64,000 nucleotides of DNA, taken from positions 866,550 through 930,549 of the forward strand of contig NZ_LT960614.1 of the NCBI RefSeq assembly GCF_900231165.1, in the 5' to 3' direction. The position numbers were made by a program, and so were the translations under genes. Under the pieces are notes generated by a model. The model was not told the DNA's origin, searched no databases, and worked only from the letters and a program-made list of their open reading frames with translations. This stretch comes from Hartmannibacter diazotrophicus. Its GTDB lineage: Bacteria > Pseudomonadota > Alphaproteobacteria > Rhizobiales > Pleomorphomonadaceae. Positions 1-8,592 of this stretch are shown piece by piece; positions within the stretch are counted from its first letter, which is position 1, and each line of letters opens with the position of its first letter.

Positions 1-19
1 CGCAAGGGGAGGGGAGCTT

Positions 20-1135
20 CTATAGCCCTGCCGCCTTGGTCAAATTGACTCTGAATCTATCCCGCCTTCGCTGATATCGGCGCGTCATCTCGGCGGAGAC
101 ATGCCCAAGCTGCTTTTGCACATAGCGCTCGTCGACTTCGGCCGAGGAAGCCAGGCCGGCGCGCAGGGAATGACCGGCGAACAGTTTGACACGATCGGCT
201 TCCGAGAGAGCACCACGAATTCCGGACGCCAGCACGGCTCTTTTGACGAGGCGGGCGACCTCCTGATCCTTGAGCCTTTCGGGACCGACGGTTTTGCCCT
301 GGCCGGTAACCCGCCGAAACAGCGGGCCGTGCACGAGCCTTGCGAACTTGATCCAGGTCTCGAGTGCTGCAACAGGACAGGTGGCATCGGACTAGCCGCG
401 GCCGATCTCGACTTCGCGCCAGCCGGTTTTGCCGCGCAGGGTCACCAGCAGGCCTTTTTCCAGACTTTCGACCCACCCGCGTCCGTCATCGGTCTGGTCG
501 CGGCCAAGGTCCAGACCGGTGATTTCGGAGCGGCGCAAGGCCCCGGCAAAGCCGAGGAGCAGCATCGCTCGGTCGCGAAGCCCTCGAAGTGTACCGCGAT
601 TGAGCGTTTCCAGCATGGTGACCAACTCTTCGGGCAGGATCGCTTCCTTCTGACGCGGCGGGGCGGCGTGCGTGTTGCGAATGCCGGCAAGAACCGTGGC
701 GATGGCGCGATCCTGTCGATCGAGGTGAAGCCCGCGCTGGGCATAGTTCCAACTGATGGCGGAAAGGCGCCGCTCGATGGTCGCAACCGTGCTCGATCTT
801 TTGGCGCGCGTTGCCGTGCCTGAGGCGAGCGCGGTGATGTAAAGACCGACGATGTGCGGATCCGGCGGAAGGGGTTCCATATTCGAGCGCCGGCACCAGG
901 CGCAAAACTGTTTCCAGTCGGCGGCATAAGCCCGGCGGGTGTTTTGTGAGCTCGCTGCCTCGACGTAAGTGCGAGCGCGATCGGTCAGGTCCTGCAGATG
1001 GGCGGGAAGGGGAGGGGACTCCTGTGCCGGCAAGACAGACGTCCATCCAGCGCCGGCATCCGTATGTCCGGCGTCAGACGGTGCGGCCTCTTCCGGGGCA
1101 TCATTTTGGAGTGTTTCGTCACGGACTTGAGCCAT
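20..1135 (-). pseudogene. Tyrosine recombinase/integrase interrupted by one in-frame stop
   Basis: One continuous minus-strand frame encodes a tyrosine recombinase, broken only by a TAG at 392-394. Translation before the stop ends GWREVEIGRG. Directly after it the same frame reads SDATCPVAALETW and runs to the end, so no frameshift is involved. The N-terminal SAM-like DNA-binding part (YVEAASSQNTRRAY) is followed by the catalytic core: the first Arg in GALRRSEITGL, the HSLRAG box, LGH, and the nucleophilic Tyr in RRYQRR. Start chosen at the ATG of MAQVRDE, because the upstream extension to 1444 has no family character. The intact length would be about 371 aa, normal for the family. Such enzymes integrate or excise genomic islands. 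Whether the stop is suppressed or a sequencing error cannot be told from the sequence. Confidence 0.85.
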
Positions 1136-1264
1136 GTTCTCTATAAAGACAGAAAAGACCGATAATACAACAGTATGACCCTGTAGTGCAGAGATGACGA
1201 GCATGGAATGCGGGCAAAAAAGTGGGTGCGAAACGAGCCTTGAAGCCCCGGCAGATAAAGGCAA

Positions 1265-1513
1265 TCCGTTTCTTTCTCGATCGAGAAGGCCGACTGCGGA
1301 ATCGCGCGTTTGTTTGATCTCACAATCGGCAGCAAGTTGCGGGGTTGCGATCGTGTGAAGCTCAAGATCGGCAATTTGGTCGTAGGTCCGGAAGTTCGAG
1401 CGCGTGTGATAGTTGTGCAGCAGAAGACCGGACGGCCCGTTCAATTCGAACTGATGACCGATGCCAGAACTAGGTGTTTAGTCCCGGTATTTGATGGTAC
1501 ATTATTCGGCTAG
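1265..1513 (+). pseudogene. Fragment of a second, different integrase
   Basis: The translated frame contains FDLTIGSKLRGCDRVKLKI followed by VVQQKTGRPVQFEL. These are hallmark strings of a compact phage-type integrase family widespread in Rhizobiales, whose members read roughly NLAIDSKLRGCDLV and QQKTGRPVQFE. Only this internal block (about 65-70 residues) is present. The N-terminus is not preceded by a proper start, and the frame diverges and stops soon after FELMTDARTR, well before the catalytic His and Tyr. It is therefore a decayed remnant lying head to head with the larger broken integrase to its left. The family assignment rests on remembered consensus strings, not on a search. Confidence 0.65.
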
Positions 1514-1737
1514 GAATGGAGGGATGCTCTCATCGCGATGTTTGGCTACTTCTCGTATCTGCCGCGCCAGATTGTTTCCTTATCATGATCTTGCTCCTCT
1601 GGGTTGGTTAGTTCACGGCGACTGTCAGGAAATTCGTGGTGTGGGACCGCCTACATCCCTCCCGATTTGACCCAGTCGAAATCCGCTCCGGCACAGACCG
1701 ACGAGCCAAACCGTTCCGCAATTCCGAGCGCGCATGC

Positions 1738-1902
1738 TCACAGGCGTCCGGTGAGAACCAACACGAGGAGGATAATGATCAGGATCCCAATCACGCCGAT
1801 CCCACCATGCCCGAAGCCGTAGCCGTAGCCGCCGAAGCGGCCGCTGAAGCCACCGAGGAGGAAGATGATGAGAATGATGACAAGAATGGTACCGAGCGAC
1901 AT
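1738..1902 (-). CDS. DUF3309 family small membrane protein
   Basis: A 54-residue protein starting MSLGTILVIILIIFLLGG, with a central Gly/Tyr/Phe segment (GGYGYGFGHGG) and a second hydrophobic helix ending in TGRL. This two-helix, glycine-hinged layout is that of DUF3309 proteins, abundant small inner-membrane proteins of alpha- and betaproteobacteria with no known function. A clear Shine-Dalgarno (GGAGG) lies about six bases before the ATG at 1902. It sits near two other small proteins, a 46-aa single-span protein and a CsbD protein, on the same strand, a grouping often seen with stress-induced genes. No operon structure is evident, because spacing exceeds 100 bp. Confidence 0.88.
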   Translation of the reverse strand: MSLGTILVIILIIFLLGGFSGRFGGYGYGFGHGGIGVIGILIIILLVLVLTGRL

Positions 1903-2018
1903 GACGTTTCCTCCGTTGGCAAGACCCTGCCGATCTGTTGACTAACCGCGACACCGACGAGGCTGATAACTTATCCTAGCGGATGCGATCCACAGGCCGC
2001 CATCCAGAACCAGATCGG

Positions 2019-2159
2019 CTAATTGCCCTCGATCGTGACGCCGTGCTCGCCGATCTCGATGTCGATACCGCTCCTGCTCTCCCGATAGTATAAGTAGCCG
2101 ACGATAGCGACGCCTGCGGCGAGCAGGCCGATCACAAGGTAAAGAACGTTTCGACTCAT
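2019..2159 (-). CDS. Small single-span membrane protein (46 aa), function unknown
   Basis: Reading from the ATG at 2159, the 46-residue product starts MSRNVLYLVIGLLAAGVAIV, a single transmembrane helix. It continues through a short charged linker (YYRESRSG) to a polar tail ending EHGVTIEGN. The N-in membrane anchor with a small hydrophilic C-terminal strand resembles short hypothetical proteins common in rhizobia, recognised from memory only. No catalytic residues are visible. It lies between the DUF3309 gene and the CsbD gene on the same strand. A weak GAAAGG-like ribosome site precedes the start. Function unknown. Confidence 0.72.
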   Translation of the reverse strand: MSRNVLYLVIGLLAAGVAIVGYLYYRESRSGIDIEIGEHGVTIEGN

Positions 2160-2235
2160 TGCGTCCGACCTTTCAAGCGTCCCCATGGCGGGGTGCTACG
2201 TTCCGGTATTTCTGAGGCCCCTAAATTTCAGTGCG

Positions 2236-2252
2236 AACGCGGAAACCGCGTT
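2236..2252 (-). terminator. Short hairpin just downstream of the CsbD gene
   Basis: A perfect 7-bp inverted repeat, AACGCGG-AAA-CCGCGTT, lies 16 bp beyond the CsbD stop codon on the minus strand. There is no convincing T-run after it, so it is at best a weak terminator or an mRNA 3'-end stabiliser. Confidence 0.3.
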
Positions 2253-2267
2253 GCCATGCCCAGAAGT

Positions 2268-2441
2268 CTATTCTCCGCGGAGCGTATCCTTCAGGCCCCC
2301 GACGGCGTTCTGAACCTCGCCCTTGATCTTGTCGGCCTTGCCCTCCGACTCAAGCTTGGCGTCGCCAATCGCCTTGCCGAGGGCCTCCTTGACCTTTCCC
2401 TTGACGACCTTCGCGGAACCGATCACCCGATCCTTGTCCAT
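2268..2441 (-). CDS. CsbD family stress-response protein
   Basis: A 57-residue hydrophilic, lysine-rich protein beginning MDKDRVIGSAKVVKGKVKEA and ending GGLKDTLRGE. It carries the CsbD pattern of two amphipathic segments with repeated (V/I)KGK...A/G motifs. CsbD proteins are small cytosolic proteins induced by general stress in many bacteria; their molecular role is unknown. The ATG at 2441 is preferred over one seven codons upstream because AAAGGAG lies seven bases before it. The region just upstream is AT-rich and probably holds the promoter, but no clear sigma-factor box could be assigned. Confidence 0.9.
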   Translation of the reverse strand: MDKDRVIGSAKVVKGKVKEALGKAIGDAKLESEGKADKIKGEVQNAVGGLKDTLRGE

Positions 2442-2636
2442 CGCGTGCTCCTTTCGAGACACATGAACTTCTTATTGAACAATGGAGGCATCCGCGAAAT
2501 GCGCATTGATCAATATCAAAGAACTTAACCGTTCTTGCCATTTCCGTAGGCCGCAACGGTGATCTTTGTCAGGAGTCCGGCGATGACCTTGCCCTCGGTG
2601 AAAACAATATGCCGCTGCTCGATCCGGTATTACCGC

Positions 2637-3951
2637 ATGGAAGAAGGGCTACAACCGCAGTCGACCGGTCATATCTGGCCTGTCTCACGAATTTGCCGAT
2701 CGGATCACAGACCCTTTTGCACGATTTCTGAAGATCGAGGCGGCGGCAGGAGGACTTTTGCTGCTTGCGGTGCTCTTCGTACTGATCCTTGCACATTCAG
2801 CCTGGTCAACGCCTTTCCTGGCGTTCTGGGAGACACTGATCAGCCTTCATATCGGTGCGCTGGATTTCAGCCGTTCATTGCGACACTGGATCAACGACGG
2901 TTTGATGACGTTCTTCTTCCTGATTTCCCTGGAACTCAAACGGGAGATCGTTCTCGGCGAATTGCGGAACATACGCGTGGCGGTGTTGCCATTCGCTGCA
3001 GCTTTGGGCGGGATGTTGGTGCCGGTAACTCTATATCTCGCGTTGACAGCCGGCAAATCCGGAATGCACGGATGGGGAGCCGTGATGGCCACCGACACAG
3101 TGTTCGTGATCGGGTGTCTCGCGCTCTTCGGTTCCCGTACCCCGCCAGCCTTGCGCCTCTTTCTGCCGTCACTAGCAATATTCGATGATGTGGGGGCAAT
3201 TCTGGTGGTGGCCATCGGCTACGGCGAAGCGTTGAATTGGTTGGCGCTCGGATTTGGCATGCTTGGACTCGGTGTCGATGCAGGTGCTGCCCGCCTCGGG
3301 ATCAGAAGCATCGCCATCTATTTTCTGTTCGGAGGCGTAGTCTGGCTGTGATTCGATGCCTCCGGCGTCCATGCGACGATCGCCGGCGTTGTCCTTGGAT
3401 TAATAACGCCGACCCGCACGTATGGGTCACCGACGCTCGCCTGCGTGCGATCCTTGGCCGCGTGCCGGCCTATCCAGGGGTCAGCATTGGAGCGGAGACA
3501 CCGGAGATCGCCGCAATCTCCGACAGGCCGACAGGGCGGTCGAGGAGTGGCTTTCTCGAGTCGAGCAGCTCGAGATGATGCTGCCCCCTGGGTTGGTTTC
3601 GCGATCATGCCGATTTTCACCTTCGCCAATGCCGGAGTACCGATCACCGCCGCCGATTTCGGACAACCGATCTCCCTCGCGATTTTCGTGAGTCTGGGTC
3701 TGGGCACGCCGGTTGGCGTTTTCGGTTTCGGCCTGGCTGTCCGCGGATCTAGTCTGAGCTGGCCCTTCCCGGCGGCCGGCGCCTTCCCGACCGGCATCGG
3801 CTTTACCATGTCATTGTTTATCGCCGGACTTGCCTACTCGCCAACAATGCTGAATGCCGCCAAGCTCGGGGTTCTCGCTGGCTCCGTTGTCTCCGCAGTG
3901 ACCAGGCTTGCGATGCTGGTCTGGCTGACAATTCGCCGAAGAACGACTTAA
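2637..3951 (+). pseudogene. nhaA: Na+/H+ antiporter NhaA, destroyed by frameshifts and a stop
   Basis: NhaA segments follow one another in the right order but in changing frames. DPFARFLKIEAAAGG through YFLFGGVVWL (about 2700-3348) is in one frame. An in-frame TGA at 3349-3351 is followed, still in frame, by FDASGVHATIAGVVLGL. VTDARLRAILGR then appears in another frame, HWSGDTGDRRNLRQADRAVEE in a third, and WVGFAIMPIFTFANAGVP to the end back in the first. The start probably is the ATG at 2637, with a further frameshift before the first segment. At least four shifts and one stop make a functional product impossible. NhaA normally expels sodium at alkaline pH as a roughly 390-430-residue 12-helix antiporter; the sum of the segments is about that length. 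The multiple lesions look like real decay, though dense sequencing error is not excluded. Confidence 0.9.
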
Positions 3952-4374
3952 GGTTCGGCACAACTCGCCTCTCGATCCGCTGGGAATCCTGCAAGACTCA
4001 TCGACTACGACTTTCCGGGTGCTCTGTGCCGGTATTAGGGCCCGGACACAGGACGCGAGACAGGATTTCCCTGTGTCAATGCGACCTTTCCGAATTGATA
4101 AGACCCTCGCGGAGACTTGAGTTGAAGGGCGGCAGACAATCCCATCTGCCTTATATAAGGACGCATATTAATGCAGGTGGCATCGTCGATTGGCGGTAAG
4201 CATCCGAATTGTCGAAACGCAGGATAACGCGGGAATGACTGCGGACGCCAGACTGCCCCATTTCCGCCCCGAAAGGCAAAAGATACGACATCATTATGCC
4301 GCTGTTGACAGCGAGAAGGCGATCAGGGCCCGGGACCGCGACTATTTGAAGAATGGGCAACCAGGGTTTTGGAA
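3952..4374. other. Intergenic region without a convincing gene
   Basis: About 420 bp between the nhaA remnant and the hydroxylase-like gene. Short open frames exist on both strands but lack family character and a ribosome site. A TTATATAAGG stretch near 4152-4160 could serve as a -10 region for the downstream plus-strand gene, but no matching -35 box at good spacing was found. Confidence 0.4.
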
Positions 4375-4911
4375 ATGCTGCTTTCGCGTGTTGGTTATTA
4401 TAGCGACTTCTTCGCTTATCCCGTACAAATTGCGGTCTTGGGTGCGGCGACCTTCACGTATGCGGACGCTGATCGAGCAAGCATTTATGTTGCGATCTTT
4501 CTGGCAAGTTTGGCGCTGTGGACACTGCTCGAATACATACTGCATCGCTTCGTGCTGCATCATCTGCCGTGGATCAAAGAGATGCATGAACAGCACCACC
4601 GGGATGTACGTGCGCTGGTCGGCACGCCGACCTGGTTCAGCATCGCCCTGATTCTGGGCTTGGTATTCTTTCCGGTTCTTTGGCTTGCCGATGTCGCAAT
4701 CGCGAGCATCGCCACATCTGGCTTCATGTCTGGCTATCTCTGGTATGTGAGCGTTCATCACATGGTGCATCACGGGCATCCGGTACATTCCGGTTGCTTA
4801 TATTCCGCCAAACGCAACCATGCGATGCATCATGCCGACCAAGCTTATAATTTCGGCGTCACGTCGTGTTTTTGGGACCGTGTTTTCCGCACGGTGCGTC
4901 GGCCGCGATAG
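4375..4911 (+). CDS. Fatty acid hydroxylase/sterol desaturase superfamily membrane protein
   Basis: About 178 residues with hydrophobic helices and the histidine clusters of the di-iron fatty acid hydroxylase superfamily: HRFVLHH near residue 58, HEQHH near 72, HHMVHHGH near 126 and HAMHH near 149. These ligate a di-iron centre that hydroxylates or desaturates lipids, sterols or carotenoids in the membrane. The length and spacing are close to short CrtZ-like or fatty acid 2-hydroxylase-like members; the substrate is not identifiable. The ATG at 4375 is used; a TTG two codons upstream is possible. Its last 67 bases overlap the 3' end of the convergent AI-2E transporter gene. Confidence 0.8.
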   Translation: MLLSRVGYYSDFFAYPVQIAVLGAATFTYADADRASIYVAIFLASLALWTLLEYILHRFVLHHLPWIKEMHEQHHRDVRALVGTPTWFSIALILGLVFFPVLWLADVAIASIATSGFMSGYLWYVSVHHMVHHGHPVHSGCLYSAKRNHAMHHADQAYNFGVTSCFWDRVFRTVRRPR

Positions 4912-6026
4912 GTTTCCCGCGGGACGATCCATGGCATGTCTGTTTCGCTCCGCCTCCCCGGTTGGTGTTCAATTTCCGCCGTCAGAGGCTTATGCTGCTG
5001 CTGCGTGAAAAGGGACCAGGCCGAAATGAAGAGGGCGGCGATCAGAGGGCCGATGACGAAGCCGCTGAGGCCGAAGAGCGAAATTCCACCGACGGTCGAA
5101 ATCAGAACGACATAGTCAGGCAGCCTTGCTCCCTGGCCGACAAGCGGAGGACGAAGCAGGTTGTCGATCAGACCGATGACCAAGGCGCCGATGGCCACCA
5201 TGACCAGTCCCTTGATCCAAGCACCGACAAGGAAGAGCCAGATCGCGGCGGGACCCCAGACGATCGCGGCCCCCACAGCCGGCAGCATCGACAGGAAGGT
5301 CATGACAACGCCCCAGAGGAGTGCAGCCTCGATCCCAAGGGCCCAGAAGGTCAAGCCGCCAATCACGCCCTGAATGATCGCGATGATGACATTGCCGCGC
5401 ACCGTGGCGCGGACAACGGCGGCGAACTTGTCGACGAACTGGCGCGTATAGTCATCGCTCAGCGGAATGGAGTGACGCAAGGTCTTTCCTAGGGACGCAC
5501 CATCCCGGAACAGGAAGAACAGCAGATAGAGCATCAACCCCATGCCGATGAAGAACTGCAGCGTGTTCTGTCCGAAGCTCAACACGCCGCCGGCGATCGA
5601 CTGGCCCGCCTCCATGAGGCCGGACGAGATCCTCGCCCATAATTCGGCAAAGCCATCGAGCTTGAGCGAGGTCAGCCAGTTGTCGAGAAAGGCGGGAAGG
5701 ATGGCCTGCAGGCGCAGGAGATGGGCGTGCAGGTCGATCTCATTGCTGCTGATGCGCTGATAGAGGCTCGTCCCCTCCTGGATGAGCGATGCCAGGATCG
5801 CAAGTGCCGGCAGGATCACGAGGCAGATGCACAGAAGCAGCGTGAGCAGCGCCGCTATCGTGGAACGGCCACCCAGCAACCTTTCCAGTCGCTGGTGAAC
5901 AGGGAAGAAGAGGATAGCCAGGATGACCGCCCAGAGGACTGCTGTATAATAGGGAATGAGCAGCCACACGAAGGCCACCGTGACGACGGCCAGGAGCACA
6001 TAAAAGCTTGCTCGTTGGATCGACAT
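4845..6026 (-). CDS. AI-2E family transporter (PerM/YdiK-like)
   Basis: A 393-residue polytopic protein with about eight hydrophobic segments and the layout of the AI-2E transporter family (PF01594). There is an N-terminal helix pair (YYTAVLWAVILAILFFPVHQ), a central cytosolic or amphipathic region, and C-terminal helices with conserved IDNLLRPPLVGQ and LPDYVVLISTVGGISLFGLSG. Family members are inner-membrane proteins, a few shown to export autoinducer-2 or act as Na+/H+ antiporters; most have no known substrate. The C-terminal tail after the last helix is unusually long, basic and low in hydrophobicity (RGRRTVRKTRSQKHD). It is encoded where the gene overlaps the convergent hydroxylase gene, so the tail may be a recent extension. 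Confidence 0.87.
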   Translation of the reverse strand: MSIQRASFYVLLAVVTVAFVWLLIPYYTAVLWAVILAILFFPVHQRLERLLGGRSTIAALLTLLLCICLVILPALAILASLIQEGTSLYQRISSNEIDLHAHLLRLQAILPAFLDNWLTSLKLDGFAELWARISSGLMEAGQSIAGGVLSFGQNTLQFFIGMGLMLYLLFFLFRDGASLGKTLRHSIPLSDDYTRQFVDKFAAVVRATVRGNVIIAIIQGVIGGLTFWALGIEAALLWGVVMTFLSMLPAVGAAIVWGPAAIWLFLVGAWIKGLVMVAIGALVIGLIDNLLRPPLVGQGARLPDYVVLISTVGGISLFGLSGFVIGPLIAALFISAWSLFTQQQHKPLTAEIEHQPGRRSETDMPWIVPRETYRGRRTVRKTRSQKHDVTPKL

Positions 6027-6115
6027 TATGCTGCATTCCTTCTGTCATGGCTCTGCCAACGAGACGTCAGACTTTCAAGCTTCGGTGGCTCCTCTGACCG
6101 GATACCCCATTGCCA

Positions 6116-6922
6116 TCAGGCGATTTCCTCCGTGATGACGTCAAAATGGGTGAGCGCGGCCGGTCCGAAGGCCGTCGAAAGAGCGACATCCGTGGCATCA
6201 CGGCCCCTCGCCATCAGGATGCGCCCGATGCGGGGCTCATTGTGCCGCGCATCGACAGTCCACCAGCGACCGCCGAGATAGACTTCGCACCAGGCACTGA
6301 AATCCATGGGGTGCGGGTCCTTCGGTACGCCGATATCGCCGAGGTAGCCGGTACAATATCGGGCGGGGATGTTCAGGCATCGGCAGAGCGTGATGGTGAG
6401 ATGCGCGAAATCGCGGCAGACGCCCGACCGGTCCATGAAGCCGCCATAGGCCGTGCGCATGGGGTCGGCCCTGTCGTAATCGAAGACGAGATGGCCATGA
6501 ACGAAATCGAGGATGGCCTTCACCCGCGGCCAGCCCAAAGGCGTCGCGGAGAACTGCTTCCAGGCGAAATCGGCCAGGCGGTCAGTGTCGCAATAGCGGC
6601 TCCCCAACAGGAAGGCCAGGACATCGTCGGGCAGGTCCTGGATCGGGAGTTGCACGGCCTGTTCGGGAACGGGTTCCGGCAATCCACTGTCGCTCACTTC
6701 GAACTGGGTCGAGATCATCGTCCTGCCGGGAGGCGCCACGATCCGGCTGCAGGCATTACCATAGGCATCCAGATAGTCGCGCTGGGAGATCGCGCGGCTG
6801 AAGAAGAGGCTCTGCTCGGTGCAGAGATCCCGTTCCCTCGATGGGTGTATTTTCAGGACGAGCAACATCGGCGTCTCGTTCTGACAATCGTATTCGATGT
6901 GAAACCCTGCGCGGATCCTCAT
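6116..6922 (-). CDS. Transglutaminase-like (papain-fold) family protein
   Basis: A 268-residue cytosolic protein with an N-terminal beta-rich domain (MRIRAGFHIEYDCQNETPML...) and a C-terminal transglutaminase-like core. The nucleophile region reads SGVCRDFAHL, and the acidic residue region reads WWTVDARHNEPRIGR. Where many relatives have a His-Ala-Trp motif this protein reads MDFSAWCEVYL. The expected catalytic His is Ser, although a His lies five residues before it (DPHPMDFSAW). Members of this bacterial family may act as cysteine proteases or amidases; no substrate is known. The ATG at 6922 is preferred over an upstream TTG at 6940. It is on the same strand as, and about 160 bp downstream of, the histidine kinase gene. 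Confidence 0.8.
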   Translation of the reverse strand: MRIRAGFHIEYDCQNETPMLLVLKIHPSRERDLCTEQSLFFSRAISQRDYLDAYGNACSRIVAPPGRTMISTQFEVSDSGLPEPVPEQAVQLPIQDLPDDVLAFLLGSRYCDTDRLADFAWKQFSATPLGWPRVKAILDFVHGHLVFDYDRADPMRTAYGGFMDRSGVCRDFAHLTITLCRCLNIPARYCTGYLGDIGVPKDPHPMDFSAWCEVYLGGRWWTVDARHNEPRIGRILMARGRDATDVALSTAFGPAALTHFDVITEEIA

Positions 6923-7080
6923 GACACCGTCTTTCTGCAATACTTGACTCGACTTGTCGATCGCAACGATTGAGACCCGATGGCGTTCCGTTCGATCACT
7001 GCATTGATTGTGGAGGATGCTCTCTCCCTCGCGCCGAGCAAGCGTTCCCGTTTCATGCGCGCCATGCAGCGGGCAAAGCC

Positions 7081-8157
7081 TCAGGCGGCAGTGCTGGCGT
7101 CCGAGTGAAATGTCGCATGGGCTATCGTGACACTCATGCCCTTGTCGCTGGATGCGATCTCCACCCGTGCATCGAGCTGCTTGGCCAAGGCCTCGATGAT
7201 CAATGATCCCAGACTAGCTCCGGGCTCAGCCGGCTCGTTCGTCACGCTTCGTCCGACACCGTTGTCGGCGACAACCAGGCGCCAATCGGTGTCGTGTGTC
7301 TCGTAGCTGACGAGTACCCGTTCAGACCCCGTGGACACCGGGAAGGCATACTTGATGGCGTTGATGACGAGTTCGGTCACGATCAGACCAATGCTAACGG
7401 CATTGCTGGACGGGATCGTGCTTTCGGTCGCATGCAGGTCGATGACGATCGGCCGGCTGTCCATGATGATGGACTTCGCCAGGCCATCGCACAGCTTCTT
7501 CAGGTAGGCCGACACCTCGATCTCGTCGACGCCTTCGGTCATGTGCAGGTAATTCTGGACAGTGGCCACCGACATGACGCGCTGGTGGGCGTCTTCGAGA
7601 TGGCGACGGCTTTCCTCGGAGGTCACCGCGCGCGCCTTCAGCATGAGAATGCTGGCGATGATCTGCAGACTGTTGGCGACCCTGTGCTGCATCTCCTGGA
7701 AGAGAACTCGCTGCTGGGCAAGCAATTCCTCGGTGCGTTCCAGCAGAGCCTGCTTCTCGGATTCTGCTCGCCTCGCCTCGGTGACATCGCGAAACGCAAG
7801 CAGTGTGTTCGGGGCGGACGATCCGCCGTAGTCTACGGTTCGCGCCGACATTAGGAGCGTGCGACGCCCGAGGCTCGCGACGTCCCTGTCGAATTCGAAA
7901 GCCGATATCTGAGGGTGGTCCGGCATCGCAGCCGCAAGACGCTGGCGTAGCGCCGGGATATCCCATTGCCGCTCGTCCAGATCAAACAGGCAGACGCCGT
8001 GCGATCGCGCCGGATCGATCTCAAATGTCTCGAAGAAAGTGCCGTTTGCAGCGACCAGCCGCAAATGGCTGTCGAGGACGACAAAAGGTTCCGCTATGGT
8101 TTCGACTATGGCGAGCGCGAGCCGTTTCACGTCACCGGGGCCCCCGAACTGCTGCAT
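7081..8157 (-). CDS. PAS-domain sensor histidine kinase, HisKA_2 type
   Basis: About 358 residues. A PAS-like sensor domain (residues about 20-125; PFVVLDSHLRLVAANGTFFE, ending AFRDVTEARRAE) leads through a short coiled-coil linker to a HisKA_2 dimerisation domain with the phospho-acceptor H158 in MQHRVANSLQIIASIL. A HATPase_c domain follows (ELVINAIKYAF as the N box, VADNGVG as the G1 box). No transmembrane helix is present, so it senses a cytosolic signal, as do light- or redox-sensing HWE/HisKA_2 kinases. No cognate response regulator is adjacent. The start at MQQFGG is chosen because the preceding residues are not PAS-like; the start at 8193 remains possible. The gene may be cargo of the decaying island. 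Confidence 0.85.
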   Translation of the reverse strand: MQQFGGPGDVKRLALAIVETIAEPFVVLDSHLRLVAANGTFFETFEIDPARSHGVCLFDLDERQWDIPALRQRLAAAMPDHPQISAFEFDRDVASLGRRTLLMSARTVDYGGSSAPNTLLAFRDVTEARRAESEKQALLERTEELLAQQRVLFQEMQHRVANSLQIIASILMLKARAVTSEESRRHLEDAHQRVMSVATVQNYLHMTEGVDEIEVSAYLKKLCDGLAKSIIMDSRPIVIDLHATESTIPSSNAVSIGLIVTELVINAIKYAFPVSTGSERVLVSYETHDTDWRLVVADNGVGRSVTNEPAEPGASLGSLIIEALAKQLDARVEIASSDKGMSVTIAHATFHSDASTAA

Positions 8158-8331
8158 CGGCAAGCCCCTCGGTTGCAAGGCGGACGATCCCATCGATCCC
8201 CAGTCCCGTATGTAGAAAACTACGCCTCATTGTTCCATTTGGCTAGGACGATCCAAGCCTGCGCCATTCCGCCGTGCCAACCCAGGCGGGCCGCTCGGCT
8301 GAGCTCTCGCTCTCAAGCAGACGCTGCCGGA

Positions 8332-8508
8332 AGGACCGGCGACACGACCGACGACACGGTCGATCTCGATCGGCATCGGGGGATGGCCGCACAGCAGTCG
8401 ACGCTGCTTCGCCGCCTTCTCTCGGAGGACGAAGACGACGCTCGGGCGCTGCGTCTTCGCCAGGAGGAATTGGAGGCGCAGCTGGCGGCTGCACCGGCCA
8501 CAACAACC
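8332..8508 (+). pseudogene. 5' fragment of a small hypothetical gene cut by the IS21 element
   Basis: The plus-strand frame reads DTVDLDRHRGMAAQQSTLL, then a Leu/Glu/Arg-rich helix (RALRLRQEELEAQLAAAPA), and is then cut by the terminal repeat of the IS element at 8509. Its composition, a short acidic N-terminus followed by an amphipathic coiled-coil-like helix, recalls small uncharacterised Rhizobiales proteins that continue beyond the APA motif for another 40-50 residues. That match is from memory and unverified. The missing 3' part is not found on the other side of the IS element, so the locus was also rearranged. Confidence 0.4.
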
Positions 8509-8536
8509 TGTTGATTTCCATTGAGAGTTGACCCGG
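8509..8536 (+). repeat. IS21 element terminal inverted repeat, left copy
   Basis: TGTTGATTTCCATTGAG followed by AGTTGACCCGG. It matches the reverse complement of 10989-11016 at 26 of 28 positions, the differences being at two adjacent bases. Confidence 0.9.
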
Positions 8537-8592
8537 ATTTCCATCGAGAATTGACCCTGTTGGTTGATATGTCCCGCGGTGCGGGGGATGGG

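Noticed and set aside
1-1600. A tRNA or attachment site next to the integrase
   Set aside because: No cloverleaf or T-loop consensus and no direct repeat was visible near the integrase; any att core would lie left of the window.
1903-2580. A general-stress (EcfG-type) promoter for the DUF3309, 46-aa and CsbD genes
   Set aside because: A GGAAC box occurs before the 46-aa gene, but no CGTT-type -10 element lies at the required 16-17 bp spacing; the other two genes lack GGAAC.
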